This document shows positions 1 through 7,073 of a DNA stretch of 64,000 nucleotides, piece by piece. Source of the stretch: Candidatus Heritagella intestinalis (GTDB taxonomy: Bacteria; Bacillota; Clostridia; Oscillospirales; Acutalibacteraceae); the NCBI GenBank assembly GCA_904420555.1, contig CAJFVO010000005.1:62001-126000 (forward strand), given 5' to 3'. A model generated the notes under the pieces. The model searched no databases and was not told the DNA's origin. It saw nothing but the letters and a program-made list of their open reading frames with translations. Position numbers and translations under genes: made by a program. Position 1 is the first letter of the stretch; each line of letters starts with the position of its first letter.

Positions 1-821
1 AACACCAAAGACGACACCCGCCGGCCGGCCAGCCGGCCCGTTTCCTCCCACTCTGCCGCCAGCCGGGAAAGCTGGAACACGCAGATGCCGGAAAGACCGT
101 ATTCGGTGAACTGGATTTCCCCGGTTTCCTCTCCTACCCGTCGGCCGTCCGCCAGCAGGGAGACTTTCCCCCGGCAGCGCATTCCCTGCAAAGCCCGGCA
201 CTGCTTTTTCTGGCACCGCACCGGGGTCAGGGCTGGCCGGCAGGGCGTACAGCTGTGGCCCAAGGCCCGGGCCATAGCCACGCCGCTGCCATCAGCGCCC
301 AACTTAGGGGCGGCTTGTCCGCCGGCGGCCAAGATCACTCGGCTGGCTGTCAGAGGTTCCCCCTCTTCCGGAAACAGCACAAAGCTGGCTCCCTTGGGCT
401 GTATCTGCCGGAGATGCCAGCCGCAATGCACCTGCACCCCCAGCCCTTCCAAGTGCCGCAGGAACAGTTCCAGCACGGCGGCGGCTTGTCCGCTGTTGGG
501 ATAGACCCGGCCCTCTTCCTCTTCCCGGCACACAAGCCCCAGGGTGCGGAACCGGTGGATAACTGCTTGGGGTGGCCAGGCTTCTAGTACGGCCCGGGCC
601 TCTTCCGTCTCCCCGTGATAGCGGGACAGGGACATATGCAAGTTGGTCAGGTTGCAGCGGCCGTTCCCAGTGGCCAAGAGCTTGCGGCCCGGCTTCTGGG
701 CGCCTTCCAACACCCACACGGAAACCGGGCGGCGCTGTTTTTTCTGTTCCTCGGCGGCAGTGAGGGCCGCCATCAGCCCAGAAGCACCTCCGCCTACCAC
801 TGCGATTTCCACCTGTTCCAT
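1..821 (-). CDS. HI0933/YhiN-type FAD-dependent oxidoreductase, 3' part beyond window
   Basis: The minus-strand frame is open from an ATG at 819-821, behind AAGGAGG, to the window edge, giving 273 residues without the C-terminus. It begins with a dinucleotide-binding loop (VVGGGASGLMAALTA, residues 8-22). It then has the block GRKLLATGNGRCNLTN (about 45-60), diagnostic of the HI0933/YhiN flavoprotein family, and later ILAAGGQAAPKLGADGSG. Family members are soluble FAD proteins of poorly known role, often named aminoacetone oxidase family. Nothing looks broken. A promoter -10 and a leader hairpin lie upstream. Family is certain; physiological substrate is unknown. Confidence 0.9.
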   Translation of the reverse strand, partial: MEQVEIAVVGGGASGLMAALTAAEEQKKQRRPVSVWVLEGAQKPGRKLLATGNGRCNLTNLHMSLSRYHGETEEARAVLEAWPPQAVIHRFRTLGLVCREEEEGRVYPNSGQAAAVLELFLRHLEGLGVQVHCGWHLRQIQPKGASFVLFPEEGEPLTASRVILAAGGQAAPKLGADGSGVAMARALGHSCTPCRPALTPVRCQKKQCRALQGMRCRGKVSLLADGRRVGEETGEIQFTEYGLSGICVFQLSRLAAEWEETGRLAGRRVSSLV

Positions 822-838
822 GTCCGGCCTCCTTAAAA

Positions 839-883
839 GGGGCCCGGGAATGCCCCAGGCCCTGTAAAATCTTCTATAGTATA
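839..883 (-). promoter_or_regulatory. -10 box and leader hairpin of the flavoprotein gene
   Basis: On the minus strand TATACT (878-883) is a plausible -10; no good -35 is seen. Between it and the start codon lies a GC-rich hairpin (840-862; GGGCC and GGG paired across a 5-nt loop with one mismatch) followed by CTTTT. It resembles a weak attenuator, but this is inference. Confidence 0.35.
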
Positions 884-918
884 CCGGAATCCCGCCAAAG
901 GATATTTCTTTAAAAGAA

Positions 919-1743
919 CTATTTTTCTTTTTGGGAATCCTCCTCCGCAAACAGCTCCGGCAAGGTGCCAAAGGTATAGCCCATGTCCTCCCAGCAAGTG
1001 AGCAGTTCATCCAGAATCTCCGCGTTGGTAGTAGAAGTGCTGTGGAGCAGCACCACGGCTCCAGGATGGATCCGGCTAGTGAGTTTATTCATAGCTTCCT
1101 GGTGGCTGGGCTGCTGGTCCTGATACCAATCCACATAGGCCAGGCTCCAAAACACCGTTCGATAGCCCAGCTCTTTGGCCTGGCGCAGGTTGCTTTCGCT
1201 GAATTTCCCTTGAGGGGGCCGATAATATTTCGGCATCTCCTGACCGGTGGTCTCCTGATAGAGAGCCTCTAGGGAAGAGAGCTCTTCCTGAAAATCGGCC
1301 TTATCAGCAATAGCGGACATATCCGGATGGTGATAGGTATGGTTGCCTACCAGGTGGCCCTCCTCCACCATGCGCTTTACCAGATCTGGGCAGGTTTCGA
1401 TATAGTTGCCCACCACAAAAAACGCCGCTTTCACCGAGTGTTTTTTCAAAGCATCCAAAATTGCCGGAGTACAGCCGTTTTCATAACCTGCGTCAAAAGT
1501 GAGGTAAATTTTCTTTTCCGAGGGGTCTCCGGCGTAACAGGCGTCATACTGGCGCAAATATGCATCGGAGGCGTTTCCCACCGGCGTTTTCCCCTCTTCC
1601 TGAAAACTCAGCCCCCAATTCTCTGACCCAGCGGAAACGGCCTCTCCAGTCGGAACCAATAGCCCGGAAAATAGAATCCCCGCCAGCAGCACCACTGCGG
1701 CGGCGGCAATGACTACCTGTCTTCTTCCCAACACGGCAAACAT
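919..1743 (-). CDS. pdaA: Polysaccharide deacetylase, PdaA-type (spore cortex)
   Basis: A 274-residue protein with an N-terminal membrane/signal segment (about residues 9-30) and one NodB deacetylase domain. The motif LTFDAGYENG (about 80-90) is the PdaA version of the metal-binding block, followed by AAFFVVGNY and GNHTYHHPD, which supply the zinc-binding histidines. B. subtilis PdaA (263 aa) removes acetyl from N-acetylmuramic acid during muramic-delta-lactam formation in spore cortex; length and motifs match. ATG start with AAGGGGTG 7 nt upstream. The leader overlaps the end of the large RNA (1792-2958). A sigma-G-like GCATA plus CATAGAA pair sits near 1785-1812 but is a poor match, so promoter assignment is tentative. 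Confidence 0.88.
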   Translation of the reverse strand: MFAVLGRRQVVIAAAAVVLLAGILFSGLLVPTGEAVSAGSENWGLSFQEEGKTPVGNASDAYLRQYDACYAGDPSEKKIYLTFDAGYENGCTPAILDALKKHSVKAAFFVVGNYIETCPDLVKRMVEEGHLVGNHTYHHPDMSAIADKADFQEELSSLEALYQETTGQEMPKYYRPPQGKFSESNLRQAKELGYRTVFWSLAYVDWYQDQQPSHQEAMNKLTSRIHPGAVVLLHSTSTTNAEILDELLTCWEDMGYTFGTLPELFAEEDSQKEK

Positions 1744-1791
1744 AATGCCACACCCCTTTTTCGGAATTTTCCCTGTACTACTTCTATGGGG

Positions 1792-1851
1792 AAAAAAGCA
1801 GGTTTATGCCCATAAACAATGGTAAGGCCCCAGTCTTTCGACTGGGGCCTT
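1792..1851 (-). terminator. Tandem hairpins ending the large structured RNA
   Basis: Minus strand: a perfect 12-bp stem (AAGGCCCCAGTC with its complement, 1824-1851) closed by a GAAA tetraloop, then a perfect 7-bp stem GTTTATG/CATAAAC (1802-1817) followed by CTGC and six T (1792-1797). The second hairpin plus T-run fits an intrinsic terminator; the first may be a capping stem. Confidence 0.65.
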
Positions 1852-2958
1852 GGCTCCGGATAGGAATATTAACTTACCACCGTTTCCTCTTTGGACGTGT
1901 TCGTATGAAGAAAACAAAAATGGTTCTTGGCCTTTCAGAATTTATCTTACACCGATAAACTCTTTCTCTTAACGAACGTTCGCCTGGTTCGTTAAGAATA
2001 CTCACGTTCGTTCACAATTATTCTGACAATTCCTCAAAAAGGAGTTCCCTATATTATATTTTGATCTTTCCCAAATTCTCCAGAAATCTGGAAAAGCCTT
2101 GGAGTAATTGAAACTTAGTTACTTAATACATTGGCGTTTACCTTCATCAGTTACGAATTCTCTTTGTTCGGCTTTCTTTACTCGGTCGGACACAATGCCT
2201 GAACATACTTTTGGAAAAACCACACTTCACATCTCTCTGCCCAAGCTATTGGGGCTGGCTTTTATAGAAGCCGTACAAACAGGGGTTCCTCAGTTTCTCA
2301 ACCGATTTTGAAAGCTAGATGGATAATCGTCATATAGTTTTGAAAAAACACCTTTCTGCCATTTGGAAAACTGTTTTTCTTCTTCGTGTCTAAGCCTGCG
2401 CTTTTCATTTCCTTTTGGGAAATTACTTTATACGCTTACTCCTTGCTGCTCTTTCATTCACTCTGGGATTACCGGAACAGCTCTTCTTTATATTGAATCA
2501 GCAACAGCCCGACAGGCTGATGCGATTCAATTGTGAAATTTCTTCCTGGCCCATCGGACTCACCTCAATCTTTATCAAAATTCGAAGATACAAGGCTCTT
2601 CCCACTTTCTTCTTTCTCCTCCGCTCTGCATTCCCATTTTTTGAGGACACCTGCTTTGGAGTCTTCGGTTTCGCAAATCAGATTTTCATTGCATTTACAA
2701 TGAACTTTCTCCTCCGTGCCTTTTTCAGAATCCATCCTGTGTTGCTTTTCTGCCTTTCTTTTTGGAAAGGCTATTTGCAACCTCTCTTGTCCGTTTTTGA
2801 AAACTGCTGATTCTTCAAATGGTTTCTCGTCCCACTTGCGATCACTTTTCAGTTTTCCGGTGATTTTCTGTCTGACTCCCAGAAAATCAAATCTTACTTC
2901 AGGCTATCTTCTTTGCTTTCCGAAGTTTGTGGGGTTCTTTGAACTCTTGTTCTTGTCT
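1792..2958 (-). ncRNA. Candidate large structured non-coding RNA (about 1.15 kb)
   Basis: A transcript is predicted from the consensus promoter at 2965-2993 to the terminator at 1792. The stretch is AT-rich unlike its neighbours, purine-rich on the transcribed strand, and has no frame that I recognise as protein. It is full of perfect hairpins with A-rich loops. Examples: 9 bp at 2888-2880/2870-2862; nested 5+7 bp at 2781-2777/2745-2741 and 2771-2765/2758-2752; 7 bp at 2704-2698/2691-2685; 7+5 bp at 2530-2524/2499-2493; 7 bp at 2481-2475/2451-2445; nested 5+6 bp at 2438-2391; 8 bp with one bulge at 2205-2197/2172-2165; 11 bp at 1997-1987/1977-1967; 6 bp at 1959-1954/1946-1941. I could not match it to OLE, GOLLD, ROOL, HEARO, tmRNA or intron cores from memory. 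Existence of a transcript is inference from promoter and folding. Confidence 0.68.
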
Positions 2959-2964
2959 GGCTTT

Positions 2965-2993
2965 ATTATACTCCATCCATTTTGTAATGTCAA
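2965..2993 (-). promoter_or_regulatory. Consensus sigma-A promoter of the large RNA
   Basis: TTGACA (2988-2993), a 17-nt spacer and TATAAT (2965-2970) on the minus strand: both hexamers are perfect consensus. Predicted start near 2958. It diverges from the DUF1292 promoter about 100 bp away. No protein frame with a ribosome site follows. Confidence 0.9.
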
Positions 2994-3095
2994 TAGGTTT
3001 TTCAAAAAAAATCAAAAAATTTTTTGTGATTTGCTTTTAGTTTTCAACATTCTTTTAACATTTCACGGTTCTGCGGTTTTTTTCATCCTAACCGG

Positions 3096-3124
3096 TTGAC
3101 TTCTGCTTTTTCTCCCGCTACAAT
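3096..3124 (+). promoter_or_regulatory. Promoter of the DUF1292 gene
   Basis: TTGACT (3096-3101), 17-nt spacer, TACAAT (3119-3124), about 60 bp before the start codon. Confidence 0.85.
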
Positions 3125-3182
3125 GAGAATACCGGTACGCCGGATTTCACGCTGACCAGCGTTTGCAAAGGAGAATTGCCTT

Positions 3183-3485
3183 ATGAATAACGAATATGGC
3201 GCGGATCTGATCACCCTTATCGACGATGAGGGCGTTGAACACGAATTCGAAATCCTGGATGAGATCGACAATGAGGACGGCGTTTTCTATGCCCTGCTCC
3301 CCACCTTTGACGATCCCCAGAGCGAGCTGGAATCTGATGGCGCTTATTATATCTTTGAGGTTATCGAAGAGGACGGCGAGGAACAGCTGGCTGAGGTAGA
3401 GGATGAGGAGCTGCTGGATAAGCTGGCCGAGATCTTTGAAAGCCGCTTTGAAGAGTTCTATGAGGAAGAAGAAGGGGAAGAATAA
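3183..3485 (+). CDS. DUF1292 domain protein (YrzB family)
   Basis: A 100-residue, strongly acidic protein. The pattern DLITLIDDEGVEHEFEILD, then FYALLPTFDD and YYIFEVIEEDGEEQL, and an acidic C-terminal tail is typical of DUF1292/YrzB, a small Firmicutes protein of unknown function often found near ruvX, as it loosely is here. The start has AAAGGAG at good spacing. It has its own promoter and is followed by an AT-rich hairpin (3484-3514). Confidence 0.9.
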   Translation: MNNEYGADLITLIDDEGVEHEFEILDEIDNEDGVFYALLPTFDDPQSELESDGAYYIFEVIEEDGEEQLAEVEDEELLDKLAEIFESRFEEFYEEEEGEE

Positions 3486-3514
3486 ATTTCTTTTAATTTC
3501 TTTAAAAGAAATTT
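3484..3514 (+). terminator. AT-rich hairpin after DUF1292 gene
   Basis: Perfect 12-bp inverted repeat (3484-3495 with 3503-3514; AAATTTCTTTTA) with a 7-nt loop, starting at the stop codon. No GC core and only a short T-run, so a weak terminator; it also borders the promoter of the next RNA. Confidence 0.5.
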
Positions 3515-3544
3515 ATCTGACTGCTTTCATGATATACTCTTTTT

Positions 3545-3810
3545 AGTCTTGATACACAATTTCCTGCCTGGTGCGTGGACTGTTGCATCAATAACCCTAC
3601 AAATCATAATTCGGGAGCTTTTCTCCGGCGGCAGACTGCAGACCTCCCGGCCCGGCGTTCACCGGGTTGGATGAAGGGAGTGGGAACCCGTTGGGAGGGC
3701 ACCCACCTGTTTACTCCAGTAGGCAGGTTATTTTATGCACTTACGGCCAGGCGGGGTTACTTTATCATCTCTTTCCCGGAGCCTTTTCAAAAAGGCTCCG
3801 GGAATTTTTT
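3545..3810 (+). ncRNA. ssrS: 6S-like structured RNA
   Basis: An orphan extended -10 (TG-A-TATACT, 3530-3538) and a strong terminator (3774-3810) bracket about 265 nt without a credible protein. The two ends pair through CCTGCCTGG (3563-3571) with CCAGGCGGG (3747-3755), one G-U pair. The middle contains CCTCCC...GGGAGG and CCGGGTT...AACCCG pairings, so it folds as one long rod with an open centre, with about 190 nt between the closing stems. That architecture and size are those of 6S RNA, the RNA polymerase-binding regulator. Identity rests on shape and partly on remembered clostridial sequence, not on a covariance search. SRP RNA and tmRNA signatures are absent. Confidence 0.6.
3774..3810 (+). 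terminator. Intrinsic terminator of the 6S-like RNA
   Basis: Near-perfect inverted repeat TCCCGGAGCCTTTT with its complement (3774-3787/3790-3803) followed by six T (3805-3810). Confidence 0.9.
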
Positions 3811-3885
3811 ATGCTGATATTCCCCCTTCTTTCGGGAAAGCTATCTTTACGATTGGCAAACCTTTTTGGAAAGGGGGACTTCCTG

Positions 3886-4248
3886 ATGAAAACCGGGAAA
3901 AAGCGCTTCTTACTTTCTTCCTTGGGCGGGCTGGCCTGCGGCGTGGCCAACGGCCTGCTGGGGGCCGGCGGCGGCATGGTGGCTGTGCCCATGCTGCAAA
4001 AAAGCGGCCTCAGCGAGGTAAAGAGCCACGCCACCTCTGTAGCGGTGATTCTGCCCTTATGCCTGCTCAGCGCCGTCTTCTATCTGCTCCGTGGAGATGT
4101 AACACTGGGAGACGCCCTGCCCTATCTGCCCTGGATGGTGGGAGGCTCTCTCATCGGGTCATGGCTCCTGCCCAAATGCAAAGGGATATGGCTTAGGCGG
4201 GGCTTCGGGCTGCTTCTCCTCTGGGCTGCTGTGAGGATGCTGTTTTGA
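3886..4248 (+). CDS. TauE/SafE-family permease, first half-size subunit
   Basis: A 120-residue membrane protein with about four transmembrane segments. The motif GVANGLLGAGGGMVAVPML near the N-terminus is the glycine-rich repeat of the TauE/SafE (DUF81) permease family, which exports sulfite or other organosulfur anions. Full-length members are about 250 residues with two such repeats; this gene holds only one. The ATG at 3886 has AAGGGGG upstream; an upstream in-frame ATG lies inside the RNA terminator and is rejected. The stop overlaps the start of the second half gene by 4 nt, so the two are translationally coupled and probably form a heterodimer. Substrate is not inferable. Confidence 0.85.
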   Translation: MKTGKKRFLLSSLGGLACGVANGLLGAGGGMVAVPMLQKSGLSEVKSHATSVAVILPLCLLSAVFYLLRGDVTLGDALPYLPWMVGGSLIGSWLLPKCKGIWLRRGFGLLLLWAAVRMLF

Positions 4249-4613
4249 TTTGGACGGTATTGGCAGGTCTTCTCTCCGGAGCCCTGGGCGCTATGGGCCT
4301 GGGCGGCGGCGGGGTGCTGGTGATCTATCTGACCCTGGCGGCCCAAATGGAGCAGACCACCGCCCAGGGAGTCAATCTGCTGCTGTTTATTCCCTGCGCC
4401 CTGCTGGCCCTCATTCCCTATTGCAGGAAAAAGCTCATCTGCTGGAAAATCGCCCTGCCCGCCATTCTTTTTGGTTTAGCAGGGGCCTTTGCCGGGGTAT
4501 GGCTCAGCGGCGTGCTGGACCCCAGCCTATTGCGGAAGCTCTTTGGCGGGATGCTGCTGCTCATTGGGCTGCGGGAACTGTTCAGCCGTCCCAAAGCCAA
4601 AAAGTCTTCCTGA
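4245..4613 (+). CDS. TauE/SafE-family permease, second half-size subunit
   Basis: A 122-residue protein with four predicted membrane segments starting at a TTG that overlaps the previous stop (TTGA). Its glycine-rich motif (LGAMGLGGGGVLVIYL) is the counterpart of that in the preceding gene. Together the two genes make up one normal TauE/SafE permease split at the domain junction. The split is clean, with an intact coupled start, so it looks like a stable two-gene arrangement and not a recent frameshift. Role: probable anion export across the cytoplasmic membrane. Confidence 0.83.
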   Translation: MIWTVLAGLLSGALGAMGLGGGGVLVIYLTLAAQMEQTTAQGVNLLLFIPCALLALIPYCRKKLICWKIALPAILFGLAGAFAGVWLSGVLDPSLLRKLFGGMLLLIGLRELFSRPKAKKSS

Positions 4614-4641
4614 AAATTTCCCTGTAAGCCCCTTTCATTTC

Positions 4642-4670
4642 TGGACATTTCTTACAAAACCGTTTATAAT
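4642..4670 (+). promoter_or_regulatory. Promoter of degV-family gene
   Basis: TGGACA (4642-4647), 17-nt spacer, TATAAT (4665-4670). Confidence 0.8.
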
Positions 4671-4711
4671 ATGAGTATCGTATCGGAATTCTTATCATTG
4701 GGAGGGACACT

Positions 4712-5581
4712 ATGCGTTACCGTATTATAACCGATTCCACGGGCGATCTCCCTGTTGAGCTGGTTCGCAATTTGCAGCTCACAGTCATCCCCATGGAGTT
4801 TACCATTGATGGAAAGAGCTATCGGAACTATCCGGATGGCCATGAAATGAACGCCGGGGCCTTTTACCGGCTCCTCCGGGCCGGCAAGACCTCCACCACT
4901 GCTCAAATCAATTCCCATGAATTTATGGAATGGATGGAGCCTATTTTGCAGGCTGGGGAGGACGTCCTGTACCTGGCCTTTTCCTCGGGCCTCAGCGGCA
5001 CCTGCCAGGGCGCCCTGATGGCCAAAAAAGAGCTGTCCGCCAAATATCCGGAGCGAAAAATCTACGTGGTGGATTCCCTTGCCGCCTCCATGGGCGAAGG
5101 GCTGCTGGCCTATTACGCCTCCAAAATGCAGATGGACGGCAAATCTATCGACGAAGTTTACCAGTGGCTCCAGGAGAACAAACTCCATTTGTGCCACTGG
5201 TTCACCGTAGACGACCTGAACCACCTGAAACGGGGCGGCCGGGTTTCCCCGGCAGCGGCCCTTTTCGGCACCATGCTGGGCATTAAGCCGGTTCTCCATG
5301 TAGACGACGCCGGCCACCTGATCCCCGTCTCCAAGATTCGCGGCCGCCGCCAGTCCCTGGACACCCTGGTGGCCCATATGGAGGCTACTGTCACCAATCC
5401 GGAAGAACAGGTGATTTTCATTAGCCACGGTGACTGTGAAAAGGATGCGCAGTATGTAGCGGACAAAATCCGTTCCAAGTGGAATGTGAAGGACATTGTT
5501 TTAAACGAGATCGGCCCGGTGATCGGTTCCCATTCCGGCCCTGGCACGGTGGCCCTCTTCTTCCTGGGCAGTAAACGGTAA
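4712..5581 (+). CDS. DegV family fatty-acid-binding protein
   Basis: A 289-residue protein with the DegV start (YRIITDSTGDLP), the TSTTAQINSHEF loop and FSSGLSGTCQGA (about 90-101), which contact the fatty acid carboxylate, and GGRVSPAAALFGTMLGIKPVL in the second half. Family members bind fatty acids; FakB proteins of this family present them to the kinase FakA for phospholipid synthesis. No fakA is visible nearby. Monocistronic: own promoter and terminator. ATG at 4712 follows GGGAGGG. Length is normal and nothing is missing. Confidence 0.93.
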   Translation: MRYRIITDSTGDLPVELVRNLQLTVIPMEFTIDGKSYRNYPDGHEMNAGAFYRLLRAGKTSTTAQINSHEFMEWMEPILQAGEDVLYLAFSSGLSGTCQGALMAKKELSAKYPERKIYVVDSLAASMGEGLLAYYASKMQMDGKSIDEVYQWLQENKLHLCHWFTVDDLNHLKRGGRVSPAAALFGTMLGIKPVLHVDDAGHLIPVSKIRGRRQSLDTLVAHMEATVTNPEEQVIFISHGDCEKDAQYVADKIRSKWNVKDIVLNEIGPVIGSHSGPGTVALFFLGSKR

Positions 5582-5595
5582 TATTTTTCCATAAG

Positions 5596-5633
5596 AAACC
5601 CCGGTTCCTGGAAATTCCCAGAAACCGGGGTTT
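5596..5633 (+). terminator. Terminator after degV-family gene
   Basis: AAACCCCGGTT (5596-5606) pairs with AACCGGGGTTT (5623-5633), with a short inner CTGG/CCAG stem and a T-run at 5631-5634. Confidence 0.8.
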
Positions 5634-5716
5634 TATGATGGATAAAAAAGGTTCTTTCTTAACTGTCAACCTCTGCTGATAGGAGCCGGAGCACACGCTT
5701 CTCTGCCATAAAGGCC

Positions 5717-5961
5717 GCCTGCACGGGGAAGCGGCCTCCTATTCACTGTCGCCTTCCTGCGGATTGGAACCAGACACTGTCCGAAAAGCGAGGCCGCTCC
5801 CTCGTAAAGACTGCCTGCGCGAGGAATCGGCTTCCTATTCGCTGTCAGTCTTCCCGCGGATTGGAACCGGGCACTGCCAAAAGCAAGGCCGCTCTCTCGT
5901 AAAGACTGCCTGCGCGAGGAATCGGCTTCCTATTCGCTGTCAGTCTTCCCGCGAATCGGCT
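5717..5961. repeat. About 95-bp imperfect tandem repeat copied from the 3' end of ruvX
   Basis: Three imperfect units with period 95-96 bp (compare 5738, 5834 and 5929, or 5816 and 5911). The unit nearest ruvX contains its last codons; the next unit still reads QCPVPIRGKTDSE then stop in the same sense, so each copy repeats the end of the ruvX coding sequence plus its 3' flank. The outermost unit is more diverged. Each unit can form a hairpin (GCGAGGAA/TTCCTATTCGC and AAGACTG/CAGTCTT). This occupies the 350-bp gap between degV and ruvX; no gene or spacer pattern of a CRISPR is present. Confidence 0.85.
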
Positions 5962-6379
5962 CCGGACACTGTCCGGCCCGGTCGAGATAGTTCTGCAAAA
6001 TCACTACAGCTGCCACGGCGTCCACCACTGCCTTGCGCTTTTTGCCCCGGGTGTTGGTGGCGTTGAGATAGTTATGGGCGGTAATAGTCGTCCCCCGCTC
6101 ATCCTGGAACTCCACCGGCAGGCCGGTTTTCTCCGACAGGGCCGCGCCAAACTGCCGGGCATTCTGGGCGCTCTCCCCTTCGCTGCCGTCCATATTCCGG
6201 GGCAGGCCCATCACCAGCAGCTCAGCCTTATAGGCCCGGGCCTGTTCCGCTACTTTCTCCAATAATTTTTCCGGGTTGTATTCGGTAATGACCCCGGCCG
6301 GGCTGGCCAGGATGCCGCTTTTATCGCAGACCGCCAGGCCGGTGCGGGCTTTTCCCAAGTCTACCGCTAAAATCACCAT
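5930..6379 (-). CDS. ruvX: Holliday junction resolvase-like RuvX (YqgF)
   Basis: A 149-residue RNase H-fold protein. ILAVDLGKARTGLAV (residues 3-17) carries the first acidic residue, LLVMGLPRNMDGSEG the central glycine-rich block and VEFQDERGTT the later acidic residues; VVDAVAAVVILQNYL closes the fold. YqgF/RuvX proteins act in 16S rRNA 5' end maturation and have been proposed as Holliday junction resolvases. Start chosen at 6379, with GAGGAGGG upstream; a longer frame into the neighbouring gene lacks support. It lies 13 nt behind the histidine phosphatase gene. The C-terminal tail (PEPIRGKTDSE) is repeated downstream as a tandem array. Confidence 0.9.
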   Translation of the reverse strand: MVILAVDLGKARTGLAVCDKSGILASPAGVITEYNPEKLLEKVAEQARAYKAELLVMGLPRNMDGSEGESAQNARQFGAALSEKTGLPVEFQDERGTTITAHNYLNATNTRGKKRKAVVDAVAAVVILQNYLDRAGQCPEPIRGKTDSE

Positions 6380-6392
6380 AAGCAAGCCCTCC

Positions 6393-7073
6393 TCAGTCAA
6401 AACGGTCGCTGCCGCGGTTTTCGGGCCGCCACCAGCTCTGTTTGGCAAAGGTGGAGGTCTCCTCCGTCAGATGGGAAGCGTCATTGAGCAGCACAATCCG
6501 GGGATGCATCTCCTCATCAAAGTCCACAATGCTGATACCGGTATTGTCCACCCAATCCACGGTGTTCAGCTCCTCAATGGGCTTATTCATGCAGCGGCAC
6601 AGCAAATTCCGGATAGCGCAGCCGTGGCTGGTAATGCAGACGGTCTTTCCGGGATTGGCCTTGACAATCCGGCACACCGCTTCCCAAACCCGGTTATACA
6701 CGTGGCGCATGGATTCCCCTTGTTTCGTGGCAAAGTTCCAGGGCTCGCAGTTCCAGGCATGGGCCTGTTCCGGGTAGAGGTCCGGAAGCTGCACCCACTT
6801 TTCCCCTTCCCACTCGCCGCCGTCAATTTCAATGAGGCCCGGCTCAATCTGGATGGGCAGATGATGATACCGGTTGATGGCTTCGGCGGTAGCATAAGCC
6901 CGCTTCAAGGGGCTGGAATAGATGGCGTCCATGTGCATATTCCGGCACCGGACGCTGAGCAATTCCAGCTGCACCCGGCCATTCTCACTTACATCCGCAT
7001 CGGTATGCCCCTGGAACACCCGGGCTTTGTTGCCCTCGGCCTCGCAGTGGCGCACGATGATCACTCTTGTCAT
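6393..7073 (-). CDS. Histidine phosphatase family protein (RHC variant)
   Basis: A 226-residue protein of the phosphoglycerate mutase-like superfamily. The catalytic N-terminal motif reads VIIVRHCEAEGN where RHG is usual; the histidine and arginine are kept and only the glycine is Cys. YSSPLKRAYATAEAI (about 54-68), the IDGGEWEG acid region and VCITSHGCAIRN with the second histidine are intact. Such enzymes dephosphorylate small metabolites such as alpha-ribazole phosphate or sugar phosphates; substrate unknown. It sits between pyrD and ruvX in a co-directional run with a GGAAAGGAAG ribosome site. Confidence 0.87.
   Translation of the reverse strand: MTRVIIVRHCEAEGNKARVFQGHTDADVSENGRVQLELLSVRCRNMHMDAIYSSPLKRAYATAEAINRYHHLPIQIEPGLIEIDGGEWEGEKWVQLPDLYPEQAHAWNCEPWNFATKQGESMRHVYNRVWEAVCRIVKANPGKTVCITSHGCAIRNLLCRCMNKPIEELNTVDWVDNTGISIVDFDEEMHPRIVLLNDASHLTEETSTFAKQSWWRPENRGSDRFD

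Noticed and set aside
1824-1851. Terminator of a plus-strand gene
   Set aside because: No plus-strand gene precedes it and no T-run follows on that strand; it fits the minus-strand RNA.
1973-1982. LexA/DinR box
   Set aside because: The Gram-positive box needs four bases between GAAC and GTTC; here the halves are adjacent or nine apart.
2108-3099. Several short to medium open frames on both strands (for example 2415-2810 plus, 2565-2780 minus)
   Set aside because: Plus-strand frames are Phe/Leu-rich readings of T-rich DNA, the minus frame is Lys/Glu-rich; none has a ribosome site at the right place or a familiar motif, and the region folds strongly as RNA.
5717-5961. CRISPR array
   Set aside because: Units are contiguous and about 95 bp, without short repeats separated by unique spacers, and they are derived from ruvX.
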